A stretch of DNA of 64,000 nucleotides from Sporosarcina sp. 6E9 (GCF_017921835.1 NZ_JAGEMN010000001.1:2225874-2289873), one strand, 5' to 3'. Positions 1 through 9,961 are shown, counted from the first letter of the stretch. Notes: generated from the letters alone by a model not told the origin. Made by a program: numbers and translations.

Positions 1-2272
1 TGTATTCTGATAGGTCAATTTCAGTTGCTTGCCAACCATCTGACAGGCCTTGGAACATTTCTAGGTTTGTCCAATTCTCGCCGTCTGTGGAAATGACGAC
101 ATGGCCATAATCCCATGCTCTTCCTGCTGTTGATTCTTCAAAGTTATGCCAGTTTTTGAACTGCAAGAAGGAAGGCCCTTCTGGTAGATCTACTGGAGGC
201 ATAACAAGCGTTGCGTTCATGCTGCTATTGTAAGTTCCAGCTAGATTTGTCGCATAAACGTTTTCACCTGAATAGGCTTCACCTGGTCCGGAAGTTGGTG
301 CGCCCCATTGCCACGCATCATTTGCTCCCTCGGAATACCATCCAATTGGTGCGTAACTAGCATCGAAGTTTTCGAAATAGCCAGTTGTGATGCCACCTTT
401 AACTTCAACTACGTACTCGTCACTTTCAACTGTGTTTTGTCCGTAGTCATTTATCACCCATTTGTATGTGAATGAAGGACCCGTGACGTCTCCACCTGCA
501 ACTTTAACTGCGTAATCACCAGACTTATAGTCTCCTGATTTACGTGTTGCATCTACAGTTGTCCAATCATTACCGTCTTTGTACATCAGTTGAACGCCGG
601 TAACGCTGACGTTATCGCTGACAAAGATGGATAAGTTAAGGTCCATGCCCTCGTATGTTTCAGCCGGTGCGCTATGTTCAAATGTTGGCGCTTCAGCATC
701 TTCACCGTCTACCATAACTTGTCCTGTTAACGTTCCAAGCCCATCAAGGATTGACGATACCGCTTCATACGCATCGACAAGTCCGTATCCATACGCGTGG
801 TTTGGCGACTCAGGATATTGGGAATCTGTTAAAGGAGTCGTTGTATCCAGTAAGATTTGTTCCATTTCATCAACGGATATGTCGGCATTGACTTGACGTA
901 ACAATGCTGCGACCGCCGCTACTGCAGGGCCAGACATTGACGTTCCGTTCCATCCGCCTTCATAACCGCCACCTGGTACGCTTGAACGAATATTTACGCC
1001 AGGCGCTATGATATCCGGTTTAATCTCGCCATATGGAGAAGGTCCTCTCAGCGAGAAACTTGCTACTTTGTTGTTGATATCTGTTGCACCTGTTGCAAAG
1101 GATTCAGGATAGTTTGCCGGTACAGCAACTGATCCTGGTCCGCCTGGATTTGACAGCGTTGTATTCCCAGCTGAGAATTCAGGGAAGATTTCTGCTGCGC
1201 GCCAAGCTCTAACCGTGTCGCGATACCATTCATCGAGACCTGGTCCACCGCCCCATGAGTTGTTTACAACGTCAGGCGCCATGTTCACATCGCCGCCCGG
1301 TGCGATAATCCATTGTGCAGCGTTCAATAAAATCGCATCGGTCGTGCTGCCCGCTGCGTTAAATACTTTTGTTGCAATCCATTTGGCACCTGGCGCTACC
1401 CCTACCTGGTTCGATCCATTTGGTTCGCCACCGACCATTGTTCCGGTTACATGCGTTCCATGTCCGTGGTCATCAAATGGTACAGCTTGTCCAGTTGAAG
1501 CGTCAAACCAGCTATACTGGTGATTTGCTGTGCCAGTGCTTGCATCATAGCCGCGGTATTTTTCTTTTAATGCTGGGTGATCCCACTGAACACCCGTGTC
1601 TAGACTTGCAACTACAGTTCCCGATCCGTCAATGCCGAGCGCCCAAGTCTCAGGTGCTTTCACACGTTCGACGTTCCACTCGACGTTTGCAAGTTCTGAT
1701 TGTGGTGCAACTTCATCAGCTTTTACAATCGTTTCATGTAATTGACGTTCTTCGTTTGGTAAGATTTTTTCAACTTCCGCAAAAGCTGCAATATTCTCTG
1801 CAACTTCTTTTGTTGCTGTTACTGCCATTCCGTTGACGATAAAATATGAATTGAATTCATCAACATTGCCGCTCGCCATTTCGCTTTCCAAATACTCGAC
1901 AACGCCTTGTTGTGATTCAATTGAAACGGATTTTAGATCCGACACAACAGCTGAGCGCTGTTGAAATTTCGCGTCATGCGCGGACAATTTATTCTTGCTT
2001 GCATTTTTCCGGGCTTCTTTTGCAACTTTTGCCGAATCTGATGACTCTTTAAACTTTACGAGAAATGTTGTTTTTTCTTGTTTTTCGAATTCGCTTAGTA
2101 AACGTTTGCCCACTTTTTCTTTTGCAGTAGCTTGGGTTTCGTTTACAGACTGATGCAATTTCCCACTTGGTGACGCTGCTGATGCAAATCCGGGCGTGAT
2201 TAATGAAAGAACCATAAGAAAAGTGGCGAATATACTAAATGCCCTTTTCTGAGCACGATTTTTGTTCCTCAA
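1..2272 (-). CDS. Large secreted subtilase, bacillopeptidase F type (3' part outside window)
   Basis: Secreted serine endopeptidase of MEROPS family S8, the leftmost of two tandem paralogues. About 757 codons are visible; the C-terminus lies beyond the left edge. Reading the minus strand I see a TTG start preceded by GGGAGG, a signal peptide (basic n-region, hydrophobic core, cleavage near residue 31), an inhibitor-like propeptide, then the catalytic domain: Asp near 225 (SLDTG), His near 271 (DDHGHGTHV), oxyanion Asn in VVNNSWGGG, and Ser near 445 (NGTSMSGP). An immune-inhibitor-A-like beta domain (starts GYFENFD) follows and is cut by the edge. The sequence aligns without gaps through the catalytic His with the neighbour at 3470-9121, and the upstream regions are also duplicated. 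Expected to act outside the cell or in the wall. The full C-terminal composition is unknown here. Confidence 0.93.
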   Translation of the reverse strand, partial: MRNKNRAQKRAFSIFATFLMVLSLITPGFASAASPSGKLHQSVNETQATAKEKVGKRLLSEFEKQEKTTFLVKFKESSDSAKVAKEARKNASKNKLSAHDAKFQQRSAVVSDLKSVSIESQQGVVEYLESEMASGNVDEFNSYFIVNGMAVTATKEVAENIAAFAEVEKILPNEERQLHETIVKADEVAPQSELANVEWNVERVKAPETWALGIDGSGTVVASLDTGVQWDHPALKEKYRGYDASTGTANHQYSWFDASTGQAVPFDDHGHGTHVTGTMVGGEPNGSNQVGVAPGAKWIATKVFNAAGSTTDAILLNAAQWIIAPGGDVNMAPDVVNNSWGGGPGLDEWYRDTVRAWRAAEIFPEFSAGNTTLSNPGGPGSVAVPANYPESFATGATDINNKVASFSLRGPSPYGEIKPDIIAPGVNIRSSVPGGGYEGGWNGTSMSGPAVAAVAALLRQVNADISVDEMEQILLDTTTPLTDSQYPESPNHAYGYGLVDAYEAVSSILDGLGTLTGQVMVDGEDAEAPTFEHSAPAETYEGMDLNLSIFVSDNVSVTGVQLMYKDGNDWTTVDATRKSGDYKSGDYAVKVAGGDVTGPSFTYKWVINDYGQNTVESDEYVVEVKGGITTGYFENFDASYAPIGWYSEGANDAWQWGAPTSGPGEAYSGENVYATNLAGTYNSSMNATLVMPPVDLPEGPSFLQFKNWHNFEESTAGRAWDYGHVVISTDGENWTNLEMFQGLSDGWQATEIDLSEY

Positions 2273-2383
2273 TAAGATTTCCTCCCTTTTTTACAATGAT
2301 TGTGAGACTGTTGTGTCTGTTTATTGTTTGTTGGTAAGTTTTTTTGAGTTGCTAGTGAGTTGGTAGCTCGTGTGCTCGTTTTC

Positions 2384-2620
2384 AATTAGATAAAAGCGCA
2401 CAGAAAAACACCTAAAATCCTAAGCTAGTTTGATAGGTGAGGTTCTCGGGTGTCGGTCAATTTTATGGTATTATCTAATTTTTAACGGATCAAAGAATTT
2501 TGAATTTCTCCTCTCTGATTTTCCTCCTTTCTACATTTTCTTTACCAGTTGCATGTTACCCCCCTTTTTCTACTAAACTCTCTTCTTTGACCAACCAAAG
2601 CTTAAAATACATATCTATAT
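2384..2620 (-). promoter_or_regulatory. Leader RNA with attenuator-like nested stems, protease copy 1
   Basis: Read on the minus strand. A TTGACT -35-like hexamer lies near 2622-2627. Downstream is a purine-rich stretch with two AAGGAGG/AGGGGGG ribosome-binding-like motifs, then an outer stem (2471-2480 with 2384-2393, ten perfect base pairs) enclosing a hairpin (2408-2412 with 2449-2453) followed by a U-rich run. The layout matches the leader of copy 2, which sits in the same position. It resembles a transcription attenuator or riboswitch expression platform. I do not recognise a known riboswitch class. The ligand or signal is unknown. Confidence 0.5.
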
Positions 2621-3201
2621 AAGTCAATGATATTCGTAGACTATTTGGACAAATCAGTATTTTTTAACTAACTATTCGACTTTTATTGCAGTAATATAAC
2701 AAATATAACGTGTTTTTATAGAGAAAAGAACCATGTGAAAATACCGAAAATGTTGTGTTTACGGCATTTAGACGTTGTCCCTAGACAGTAAGACTGTGGT
2801 TGTTTCCATTTTATGGATTTTGGTTTTCGGGGTTTTACTTGCTGAAAAGATCATAATGTGTAGGTCTTTATTGGATTTGTTGGGTTTATTTTCATTGGGA
2901 ATTATTGTTAATGGGTCGCTTGAGGATTTTTTTTCAACCCTAAAGTCCTAGTCAATGGTCGGTATCTTATAACCTATTCATTTTGATATTTCACAGATTA
3001 CTGGAAGTTATATTTTCGTAGCAATTGTAAAATAACGTGGGATTTATTGAAATCCGCATGAAAAATTAGTGTGTGTTCTTGTGATTATTACGTGATTTGA
3101 CAGCGCGTAATATGGTGATTTTTTGCTTTTTTGTAGGTTGGGTTGAGTGTTAATTGGGATGCTTTTTTTGAGGGGGTTTGAGGGAGAGCTACAGGGGGTG
3201 A

Positions 3202-3346
3202 GGTACCTGTGCAAGAGGCAATTCAGATTATACACTACAATTGCATAATGCGATACCAGGAACGAGTCGTACATTGATTCACAAATTATTTAATGGCTAT
3301 TTATACACTGGGTCGAATTGTCATAAATCAACCATGCACAGGTACC
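3202..3346. repeat. 145-bp inverted-repeat element, copy A
   Basis: Bounded by perfect 12-bp terminal inverted repeats, GGTACCTGTGCA at 3202-3213 and its complement at 3335-3346. A second copy of exactly 145 bp lies at 9962-10106. No transposase gene lies nearby. It looks like a MITE- or REP-type element, but its two copies may stem from the tandem gene duplication rather than independent insertion. A TATAAT-like hexamer inside, read leftwards, is kept in both copies. Confidence 0.75.
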
Positions 3347-3352
3347 TTTTAG

Positions 3353-3405
3353 GTTGGTCGTTTTGGTAGCCTCTTTGGTCGTTTGAGGGGTGGGTTTGGT
3401 CGTTT
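3353..3405. repeat. 21-bp-period array, TTTGGTCGTTT family (copy VI)
   Basis: Cores begin at 3353 (GTTGGTCGTTT), 3374 and 3395, exactly 21 bp apart, with 10-bp variable spacers. A decayed fourth unit may start near 3415. It starts 7 bp after the 145-bp inverted-repeat element, as does its duplicate at 10113. Confidence 0.75.
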
Positions 3406-3428
3406 CGCGGTTGTATTGGTAATGAATG

Positions 3429-3466
3429 AAAAAAGACTATGCCACTTTGGCATAGTCTCTTTTTCT
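3429..3466. terminator. Bidirectional rho-independent terminator after protease copy 2
   Basis: AGACTATGCC at 3434-3443 pairs with GGCATAGTCT at 3449-3458, loop of five, with A-runs before and T-runs after, so it can work in both directions. It lies directly downstream of the stop of the 3470-9121 gene. Confidence 0.85.
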
Positions 3467-3469
3467 GTT

Positions 3470-6400
3470 TTAAGCTGTTCCGATTAGTACGCCATCACTA
3501 TCGAAGTGATACATTTTCCCTTTAATTTTCACCCAACCCGTTTGCATGACGCCTTTGTTGTCGGTGTAGTACGTGTTTCCACTGTCGTAAATCCAACCGA
3601 CTTGCATGGCACCGTTGTTGTGGTTGAAGAAATATCTGTTCGATTGATGATCTACCCAACCGGATTGTCTAACGCCGTCATCGTTGAAATAGTAAGTGTC
3701 GCCTTTGATTTTCAACATGCCGGTTTGTATAACGCCTTTGTTGTCGGCGTAGTAGGCATCGCCTTCAACGAAAATCCAGCCGGTTTTCATGATGCCGTTG
3801 TGGATGTTGAAGTAATATCTGTTCGATTCGTAATCCACCCAACCAGTCTGTCTGACGCCGTTATCACCGAGATAGTAAGTGTCGCCTTTTATTTTTACCA
3901 TGCCCGTTTGCATGACGCCTTTGTTGTCAAAGAAGTACCATTTGGACAGAACTTCGTACCAACCTTTGACTTTTTTACCGTCTGAATCTAGATAATACGT
4001 TTTACCGTCTTTGTGGAACCAACCAACGTCGCCTTCATTGGCACCGCCGCCGTCATCGATTGATTCGACTGTAATTCTGCCGTCTGCTTCTTGTCTCGTC
4101 GTATTGCCCGCAGCGTCTGTCAGTTCGACAACGATGACTGCTCCGTCAACAGTGATGTTCGGAACAACCCATGTTGTGCTGTAAACGCCTGGTGAGACTT
4201 CTTCGATTGGCAAGCTTGTTGATGACTGTATATTCGCTTGTGCTGGAATTTGTACAGTGAAGCTTGCTGTTCCGCCTTCCGCATCACTTGTGAATGAAAT
4301 GTCTACTTCATCGCCAGGATTGACTGTTTGATTCGCTGATGGTTGTAGATTCTCGATTGTCGGTGCATGCCACTTCGCTGTGACTGTGACTGATTTCGTC
4401 TCTGTGTTTCCAGCTAAGTCGTGTGCGACGACTGTGATTTCATTCGCGCCTGCGTCTAGAAGAATTCGTTTCGAGTAGTTACCTTCATTAACAGCTACTT
4501 TCGATCCGTTTACTTCGACGTAGTCTAGATTTTCGTCTGCTACGGTTCCTTCAACAGTAACCGATTCACGTTTTGTGACATCTCCGTCTACTGGGTTCGC
4601 AATTGTTAATGTCGGCTTTACTGTATCTAGCGTGATCGTCACTGGTTCGGATGAGCCAGCCTCTTCTCCGTTAAATAATGTTTTCGCAACTAATTCGTTT
4701 TCGCCTTCTGTTAAGATTGTCTCGAATGAGAATGTTCCTTCATCACCAATTTCAGCTGTCGCGACTTCTTCACTGTTGTTGTTCAGTTGAATTGTCGTGT
4801 TTGGTGAAGCTGTTCCTTCGACTGTTACTGCTTCTTCATTCGTAAAGTCACCGTTTGCCGGATTTGCGATGATTGGCGGGGTGATTTCTGAACCTATGCG
4901 CGCACGAATCATGTAGTTTCCTTCTTGGGGTGGTGTAGCTGACCATGCCCCGCTAACAAATTGATAGCTACGGTTTGCGTTTGGACTGCTTTCATCCATT
5001 GCTAAACCCGGTGCATTTGGAAACAGCTTAGTTTGGATGTAAACCATATAGAAATCGCCATCGACAACGATGTTGTGATCCCTAAGATTTACAATTGTCC
5101 ATGTGCCGTCACGTAATGCCGTGCCGTCAATTGGACCTGCTAGTTTCTGTCCTGGCATGCCGTTAGGACCTGCATCCCAAACTTCGACCGCGAATTCAGT
5201 TCCGCCTGGTACTGGCCATTCTGTATCCCAGAAACGGAATACACCGTCTGTTACAATGGCGGAATCTGTTCCTTCAGGCAGGGACATTTTAACTGCCCAA
5301 CCATCTCCTACATTATTGAAAACACGTGCGTTTTCACCAGTTCCATCGTCATAGCCAATCTCGCCACCTGGATAAATATAATACGGGTCTAGTTCCAGGT
5401 TAACTTCAGATGGGTCTGAACCGATGGTGATTTCGACTTCTTGACTGTGGAAATTAAGCGCCATTACTCTTAGCGTATAGGTTCCTTCATACGCAGTTAG
5501 TGAGAAGTTTCCGTTTTCATCTGTCTCGACTGGTTGAATATTTGCATCTTCGATCAATAGAAGTGTTGCATCCGCGATTGTGTTGCCATTTTCACTGTTT
5601 GTCACTTGTCCAGTTATAGTGCCCTTTGGCAGCTCATCTAAAGTGAAATTAGCGAGTGTTTCTTCGCCGTCCGCGATGGATACGGTTTGTTGTTTTGTTT
5701 CATATCCATAAGCGCCAGCTTCAACTGTGAAATCTCCTACTTGAAGCATTAACTTATAGGAACCGTCTGCCGGATTTGAATAAACACTTCTTCCGGTTTC
5801 GAGAACGCTAACTTGTGCGCGAATTGGAAGGGTTGTTGGTGCTGTATTTCCTTTTTCAACGCCTACTTCTACTTTTTCTTTTCCTAATTCAATTCCAAGT
5901 TTATTGGAAGCTGCATTAGCGACTGTTTTTGCAGTAGCTGATTGAGTCGATGTGTTGGTAAGCCCGACATCATCAATATACCAACCAGGTCGCTCAATGC
6001 CGCCATCGGAAAATGCTTCAAAACCGACATAGACGCGCTGACCGCTGTATGCGGAAAGGTCGATTTCAACATCTTCCCAATCAGGTGTATACCCTTGGAA
6101 CTTTTGTAATCTTTCCCAATTTTCCTGATCCGTGGAAATCACGACATGTCCGTAATCCCAAGCTATACCTGTTGGCCCCAATTCGAAGTCATTCCAATTT
6201 TTGAACGTTAGGAAGACATCTCCTTCTGGCAAATTGAGTGGAGGCATAACTAGTGTCGCGTTCATATCGTATAGATAGCTACCTGTCAGATTGGTTGCAT
6301 AGACATTTTCACCGGAGGCTGCACTGTTTGGACCCGAAGTCGGAACGCCCATTGTCCAAGTATCGTGGTCTCCGAATGAATACCAGCCGGAAGCCAATCC

Positions 6401-9121
6401 TTCAAAATCTTCGAAATACCCGATGCCGACACCTGATTTCACTTCTACCGTGTACGCCTCGGTTGCGATAACGTTTCCACCGAAGTCACTTGCTTCGAAG
6501 TAATAGGTGATTGATTCGCCAGCAACTTGGTCTCCGGGAAACACGCCAGAGAAAGTCCCACTTTTTATCCCTCCTGAATCTTGTGTCGCTTGAACTTCCT
6601 GCCAATCGCCGTTTGTATCTTTATAGTGGAGATTAACATAATCGATTCTCAAGTTATCTGTTACATCTGCTTGTAATCGTATATCCACTTCAGAATAAAC
6701 TTCTTGTGGTGCTTCATGGTTGATGACTGGCGCTTCATTGTCATCACCATATATAGATGTCTCTGATAAACCTACATCGTCAATATACCAGCCGTCTTTT
6801 TGATTGCTTCCATCAGAGAACATATTGAAGCCTAGGTAGACGCGTCCACTATATTCCGATAAGTCAATCTCCATCGTTAACCAACCATCTGATAAACCTT
6901 GGAACATTTCTAGGTCTGTCCATTTTTTTCCGTCCGTGGAAATCATGACATGTCCAAAATCCCAAGCCCTACCTTGTGATGATTCTTCAAAGTCATGCCA
7001 GTGATTGAACTGCAAGTAAGATGGCCCTTCTGGCAAATCAACTGGCGGCATCATGAGTGTTGCATTCATACTGCTATTGTAGTTTCCAGCTAGATTTGTT
7101 GCATAAGCGTTTATACCAGAATATGCTTCACCCGGTCCAGAAGTTGGCGCTCCCCATTCCCAAGCATCGTTGGATCCCTCGGAATACCAGCCCACTGGAT
7201 TGTGACTTGCATCAAAGTTTTCAAAATAGCCAAGCGTAATACCATCTTTCACTTCGATTGAATACTCACTGCTTTCAACTATGTTATTGCCGAAGTCATT
7301 AATGACCCATTTATATGTGAATGATGGTGTTGCGATGTCAGCCCCCGGAATTGTTACCGCGTACTCTCCCGACTTATGGTCTCCGGATTCACGTGTAGCA
7401 TCGACAGTCGTCCAATCATCACCTGTTTTGTACATCACTTGAACGCCAGTAATACTGACATTGTCTTTTACAAAGACGGATAAGTCTAAATCCTTCCCTG
7501 CATATATTTCCGCTAGTGGTTCATGTTCAAATATGGGTTCCTCTGTATCTTCACCCTCTACCATGACCTGCCCTTTTAGCGTTCCAAGGCCATTTTGAAT
7601 GGCCAATACTGCTTCATATGCATCGACAAGTCCATATCCATAGCCATGGTTTGGTGATTCAGGATAATCGGAATCCGTTAAAGGAGTCGCTGTATCCAAT
7701 AAAATTTGTTCCATATCATCTACGGTTATGTCGGCATTTACTTGACGCAACAATGCCGCAACGGCCGCTACTGCCGGTCCTGACATTGAAGTCCCGTTCC
7801 AACCGCCTTCATAGCCATTTCCTGGTACAGTTGAACGAATATTTTCCCCAGGTGCTGAGATATCTGGTTTAATCTCACCGTAAGGAGAAGGTCCCCTTAA
7901 TGAGAAGTTAGCAACCTCGTTATTTACATCAGTTGCACCTGTGGCAAAGGCTTCAGGATAGTTTGCTGGTGCAGCAACTGATCCTGGTCCACCTGGATTC
8001 ATTGACGTAATATTCCCAGCCGAAAACTCAGGAAAAATTTCTGCCGCTCTCCAAGCAATTACCATGTCGCGATACCATTCATCTAAACCTGGTCCGCCAG
8101 CCCAAGAGTTATTGACAACGTCCGGAGCCATGTTTACATCGCCGCCCGGAGCCATAACCCAATCTCCAGCGTTCAATAATATCAAGTCATTCGTACTTCC
8201 CGCTGAATTAAAGACTTTTGCTGTGATCCACTCAGCACCAGGCGCTACGCCAACCTGATTGGATCCGTCTGGTTCGCTACCAACCATTGTTCCGGTTACA
8301 TGCGTTCCGTGCCCGTGATCATCATATGGCGTTGCTTCTCCAGTTGAAGCGTCAAACCAACTATAGGTGTGATCTACTGAACCCGTCCCTGGATTATATC
8401 CACGGTATTTTTCTCTTAAAGCTGGGTGATCCCACTGAACGCCCGTGTCTAGAATTGCTACTACAGTTCCGGAACCATCAATTCCAAGATCCCAAGCTGC
8501 TGGTGCATTGACACGTTCGACGTTCCATTCAACGTTTGCAAGTTCTGATTTCGGTGCAACCGCATCAGTTTTTACAGTTGTTTCCTGTAATTGACGTTCT
8601 TCGTTTGGTAAGATTTTTTCAACTTCCGCAAAAGCTGCAATTTTCTCCGCAACCTCTTTTGTCGCCGTTACTGCCATTCCGTTTACAACGAAGAATGAAT
8701 CAAATTTATCAACGTTGCCGCTATCCATCTCGCCTTCCAAATACTCGACAACGCCTTGCTGTGCTTCGATAGAAACGGACTTCAGGTCCGATACGACAGC
8801 CGAACGCTGTTGAAATTTCATATCATGCATGGACAAGTTATTCTTTTGTGCTTTTGTCCGAGCTTCTTTCGCAACTTTTGCCGAATCTGATTTCTCTTTA
8901 AACTTTACAAGAAAGGTTATTTTCTCTTGTTTTTCGAATTCACTTAATAAACGTTTACTCATTTTTTCTTTAGGTGTTGCTTGAGTTTCATTTACTGATT
9001 GATGTATTTTCCCACTTGATGACTCCGCTGCAGCAAATCCGGGTGTGATTAATGAAAGAACCATAAGAAAAGTAGCGAATATGCTAAACGCCCTTTTCTG
9101 AGCGCGTTTTTTGTTCCCCAA
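3470..9121 (-). CDS. Giant secreted subtilase, bacillopeptidase F type, with wall-binding repeats
   Basis: Extracellular serine protease of 1883 residues (family S8). TTG start behind GGGAGG; signal peptide 1-31; propeptide to about 190. Catalytic Asp225 (ILDTG), His271 (DDHGHGTHV) and Ser445 (NGTSMSGP) are all present. Then come two immune-inhibitor-A/MAM-like beta domains (about 630-790 and 900-1055, each starting GYFE and ending WYIDDVGL), carboxypeptidase-regulatory-like domains (about 1100-1280), a bacillopeptidase F-type beta domain, Ig-like modules (about 1440-1660), and nine or so short aromatic repeats of the choline-binding/glucan-binding type (about 1690-1883, motifs such as GWVKIKGK and TYYLGDNG). 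The repeats suggest retention in the cell wall (inference). B. subtilis bacillopeptidase F is shorter. Tandem paralogue of the gene at 1-2272; both share the leader RNA. Confidence 0.95.
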   Translation of the reverse strand: MGNKKRAQKRAFSIFATFLMVLSLITPGFAAAESSSGKIHQSVNETQATPKEKMSKRLLSEFEKQEKITFLVKFKEKSDSAKVAKEARTKAQKNNLSMHDMKFQQRSAVVSDLKSVSIEAQQGVVEYLEGEMDSGNVDKFDSFFVVNGMAVTATKEVAEKIAAFAEVEKILPNEERQLQETTVKTDAVAPKSELANVEWNVERVNAPAAWDLGIDGSGTVVAILDTGVQWDHPALREKYRGYNPGTGSVDHTYSWFDASTGEATPYDDHGHGTHVTGTMVGSEPDGSNQVGVAPGAEWITAKVFNSAGSTNDLILLNAGDWVMAPGGDVNMAPDVVNNSWAGGPGLDEWYRDMVIAWRAAEIFPEFSAGNITSMNPGGPGSVAAPANYPEAFATGATDVNNEVANFSLRGPSPYGEIKPDISAPGENIRSTVPGNGYEGGWNGTSMSGPAVAAVAALLRQVNADITVDDMEQILLDTATPLTDSDYPESPNHGYGYGLVDAYEAVLAIQNGLGTLKGQVMVEGEDTEEPIFEHEPLAEIYAGKDLDLSVFVKDNVSITGVQVMYKTGDDWTTVDATRESGDHKSGEYAVTIPGADIATPSFTYKWVINDFGNNIVESSEYSIEVKDGITLGYFENFDASHNPVGWYSEGSNDAWEWGAPTSGPGEAYSGINAYATNLAGNYNSSMNATLMMPPVDLPEGPSYLQFNHWHDFEESSQGRAWDFGHVMISTDGKKWTDLEMFQGLSDGWLTMEIDLSEYSGRVYLGFNMFSDGSNQKDGWYIDDVGLSETSIYGDDNEAPVINHEAPQEVYSEVDIRLQADVTDNLRIDYVNLHYKDTNGDWQEVQATQDSGGIKSGTFSGVFPGDQVAGESITYYFEASDFGGNVIATEAYTVEVKSGVGIGYFEDFEGLASGWYSFGDHDTWTMGVPTSGPNSAASGENVYATNLTGSYLYDMNATLVMPPLNLPEGDVFLTFKNWNDFELGPTGIAWDYGHVVISTDQENWERLQKFQGYTPDWEDVEIDLSAYSGQRVYVGFEAFSDGGIERPGWYIDDVGLTNTSTQSATAKTVANAASNKLGIELGKEKVEVGVEKGNTAPTTLPIRAQVSVLETGRSVYSNPADGSYKLMLQVGDFTVEAGAYGYETKQQTVSIADGEETLANFTLDELPKGTITGQVTNSENGNTIADATLLLIEDANIQPVETDENGNFSLTAYEGTYTLRVMALNFHSQEVEITIGSDPSEVNLELDPYYIYPGGEIGYDDGTGENARVFNNVGDGWAVKMSLPEGTDSAIVTDGVFRFWDTEWPVPGGTEFAVEVWDAGPNGMPGQKLAGPIDGTALRDGTWTIVNLRDHNIVVDGDFYMVYIQTKLFPNAPGLAMDESSPNANRSYQFVSGAWSATPPQEGNYMIRARIGSEITPPIIANPANGDFTNEEAVTVEGTASPNTTIQLNNNSEEVATAEIGDEGTFSFETILTEGENELVAKTLFNGEEAGSSEPVTITLDTVKPTLTIANPVDGDVTKRESVTVEGTVADENLDYVEVNGSKVAVNEGNYSKRILLDAGANEITVVAHDLAGNTETKSVTVTAKWHAPTIENLQPSANQTVNPGDEVDISFTSDAEGGTASFTVQIPAQANIQSSTSLPIEEVSPGVYSTTWVVPNITVDGAVIVVELTDAAGNTTRQEADGRITVESIDDGGGANEGDVGWFHKDGKTYYLDSDGKKVKGWYEVLSKWYFFDNKGVMQTGMVKIKGDTYYLGDNGVRQTGWVDYESNRYYFNIHNGIMKTGWIFVEGDAYYADNKGVIQTGMLKIKGDTYYFNDDGVRQSGWVDHQSNRYFFNHNNGAMQVGWIYDSGNTYYTDNKGVMQTGWVKIKGKMYHFDSDGVLIGTA

Positions 9122-9213
9122 TAAAATTTCCTCCCTTTTACAGTAACTGTGAGTCGAAAATGTTGGTGCAAGTTGTGTTCATTTTTTAGTTAGTAGCTTT
9201 TATTTTCGAATTT

Positions 9214-9465
9214 AATTAGATAAAAGCGCACAAAAAAACACCTAAAACCTTTAGCAAGCTTGATAGTAAGGTTCTCGAGGTGTTGGTCAATTTTATGCTA
9301 CTACCTAATTTTTAATGGATCAAAGAATTTCGAAGTTTAAGTCTCTAATTTCCCTCCTTTCTACAATTTCTTTACCAGATGGACTTACCCTCCTTTTTCT
9401 ACTAAAATCTATTCTCTGACCAACTAGAGCTTAAATAACATATATTCATAAGTCAATACAATTCA
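9214..9465 (-). promoter_or_regulatory. Leader RNA with attenuator-like nested stems, protease copy 2
   Basis: Minus-strand leader of the 3470-9121 gene. A TTGACT hexamer near 9452-9457 is a possible -35. An inner hairpin (ACACCT...AACCTT pairing with AAGGTT...AGGTGT, 9238-9284) is followed by seven U residues, giving a strong terminator shape 117 nt before the start codon. An outer stem (9301-9310 with 9214-9223) encloses it. The 5' arm differs at two positions from copy 1, and both changes convert A-U pairs to G-U wobbles. This preserved pairing is evidence for a selected RNA structure. Class unknown. Confidence 0.55.
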
Positions 9466-9670
9466 TGGATTATTTTGTTAAATCAGTATTATTAGACTAA
9501 TAATTCGACTTTTATTGCAGTAATAAAACAAATATGGCATGTTTTTTAGCCAATAGGACTATCAACTAATCGTGACTTTGTTGGGTTTGTGCGCTTTAGG
9601 CGTTGTTCCTAAGCTAAAGGTCTGTGAGTTTCCCATTTCATTAGGCGAGGCTTTCATAGTTTAATGCCAA

Positions 9671-9700
9671 CAAAAAAAGACCATTGGAATGTGGTCTTTA
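9671..9700 (-). terminator. Intrinsic terminator of an unidentified small transcript
   Basis: On the minus strand AAAGACCA (9692-9699) pairs with TGGTCTTT (9676-9683), followed by seven U residues. It cannot serve patA, which has its own terminator at 10200-10231, so some transcript starting between about 9700 and 9960 may end here. A degenerate version exists at the matching place upstream of copy 1 (about 2850-2880). Confidence 0.55.
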
Positions 9701-9961
9701 CTGGATTTTCTGAGTTACTTCGGCTTCTAATTATTAATAAATTTATGATTCAACGATTCAAATTAAATCAAGCTAAACTCTTAGATTTATACCAGTGCCA
9801 TAAATCCTATCATTTTTTAGATAGTAAAAACTCATTTGGAAATCCACTGGAAAATATAGTGTATATTTCTTGCGATTCCTACGAGATTTGACATCGTGAA
9901 AACCTTTTAGGTGTCACTTTTGGATGCCCCTTTTGGATGCCCCTTTTAGGTGTCACTTTTA

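Larger units (their letters stand above)
2273..3469. other. Duplicated intergenic block between the two large proteases
   Basis: A gap of about 1.2 kb. From right to left it holds the terminator of copy 2, a short 21-bp-period array (3353-3405), the 145-bp inverted-repeat element (3202-3346), an AT-rich stretch, and the promoter/leader of copy 1. Almost every block recurs at 9122-10200 in the same order, shifted by about 6.76 kb, so the gap was duplicated with the gene. Open frames here (for example 3044-3274) lack ribosome-binding sites and family resemblance; I do not call them genes. Confidence 0.7.

Noticed and set aside
3506..3985. 159-codon plus-strand frame
   Set aside because: Antisense shadow of the wall-binding repeats of the giant protease; its repeats mirror those.
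9664..9891. 75-codon plus-strand frame
   Set aside because: Starts inside a terminator hairpin, no ribosome-binding site, and not open in the duplicated block at 2850-3110.
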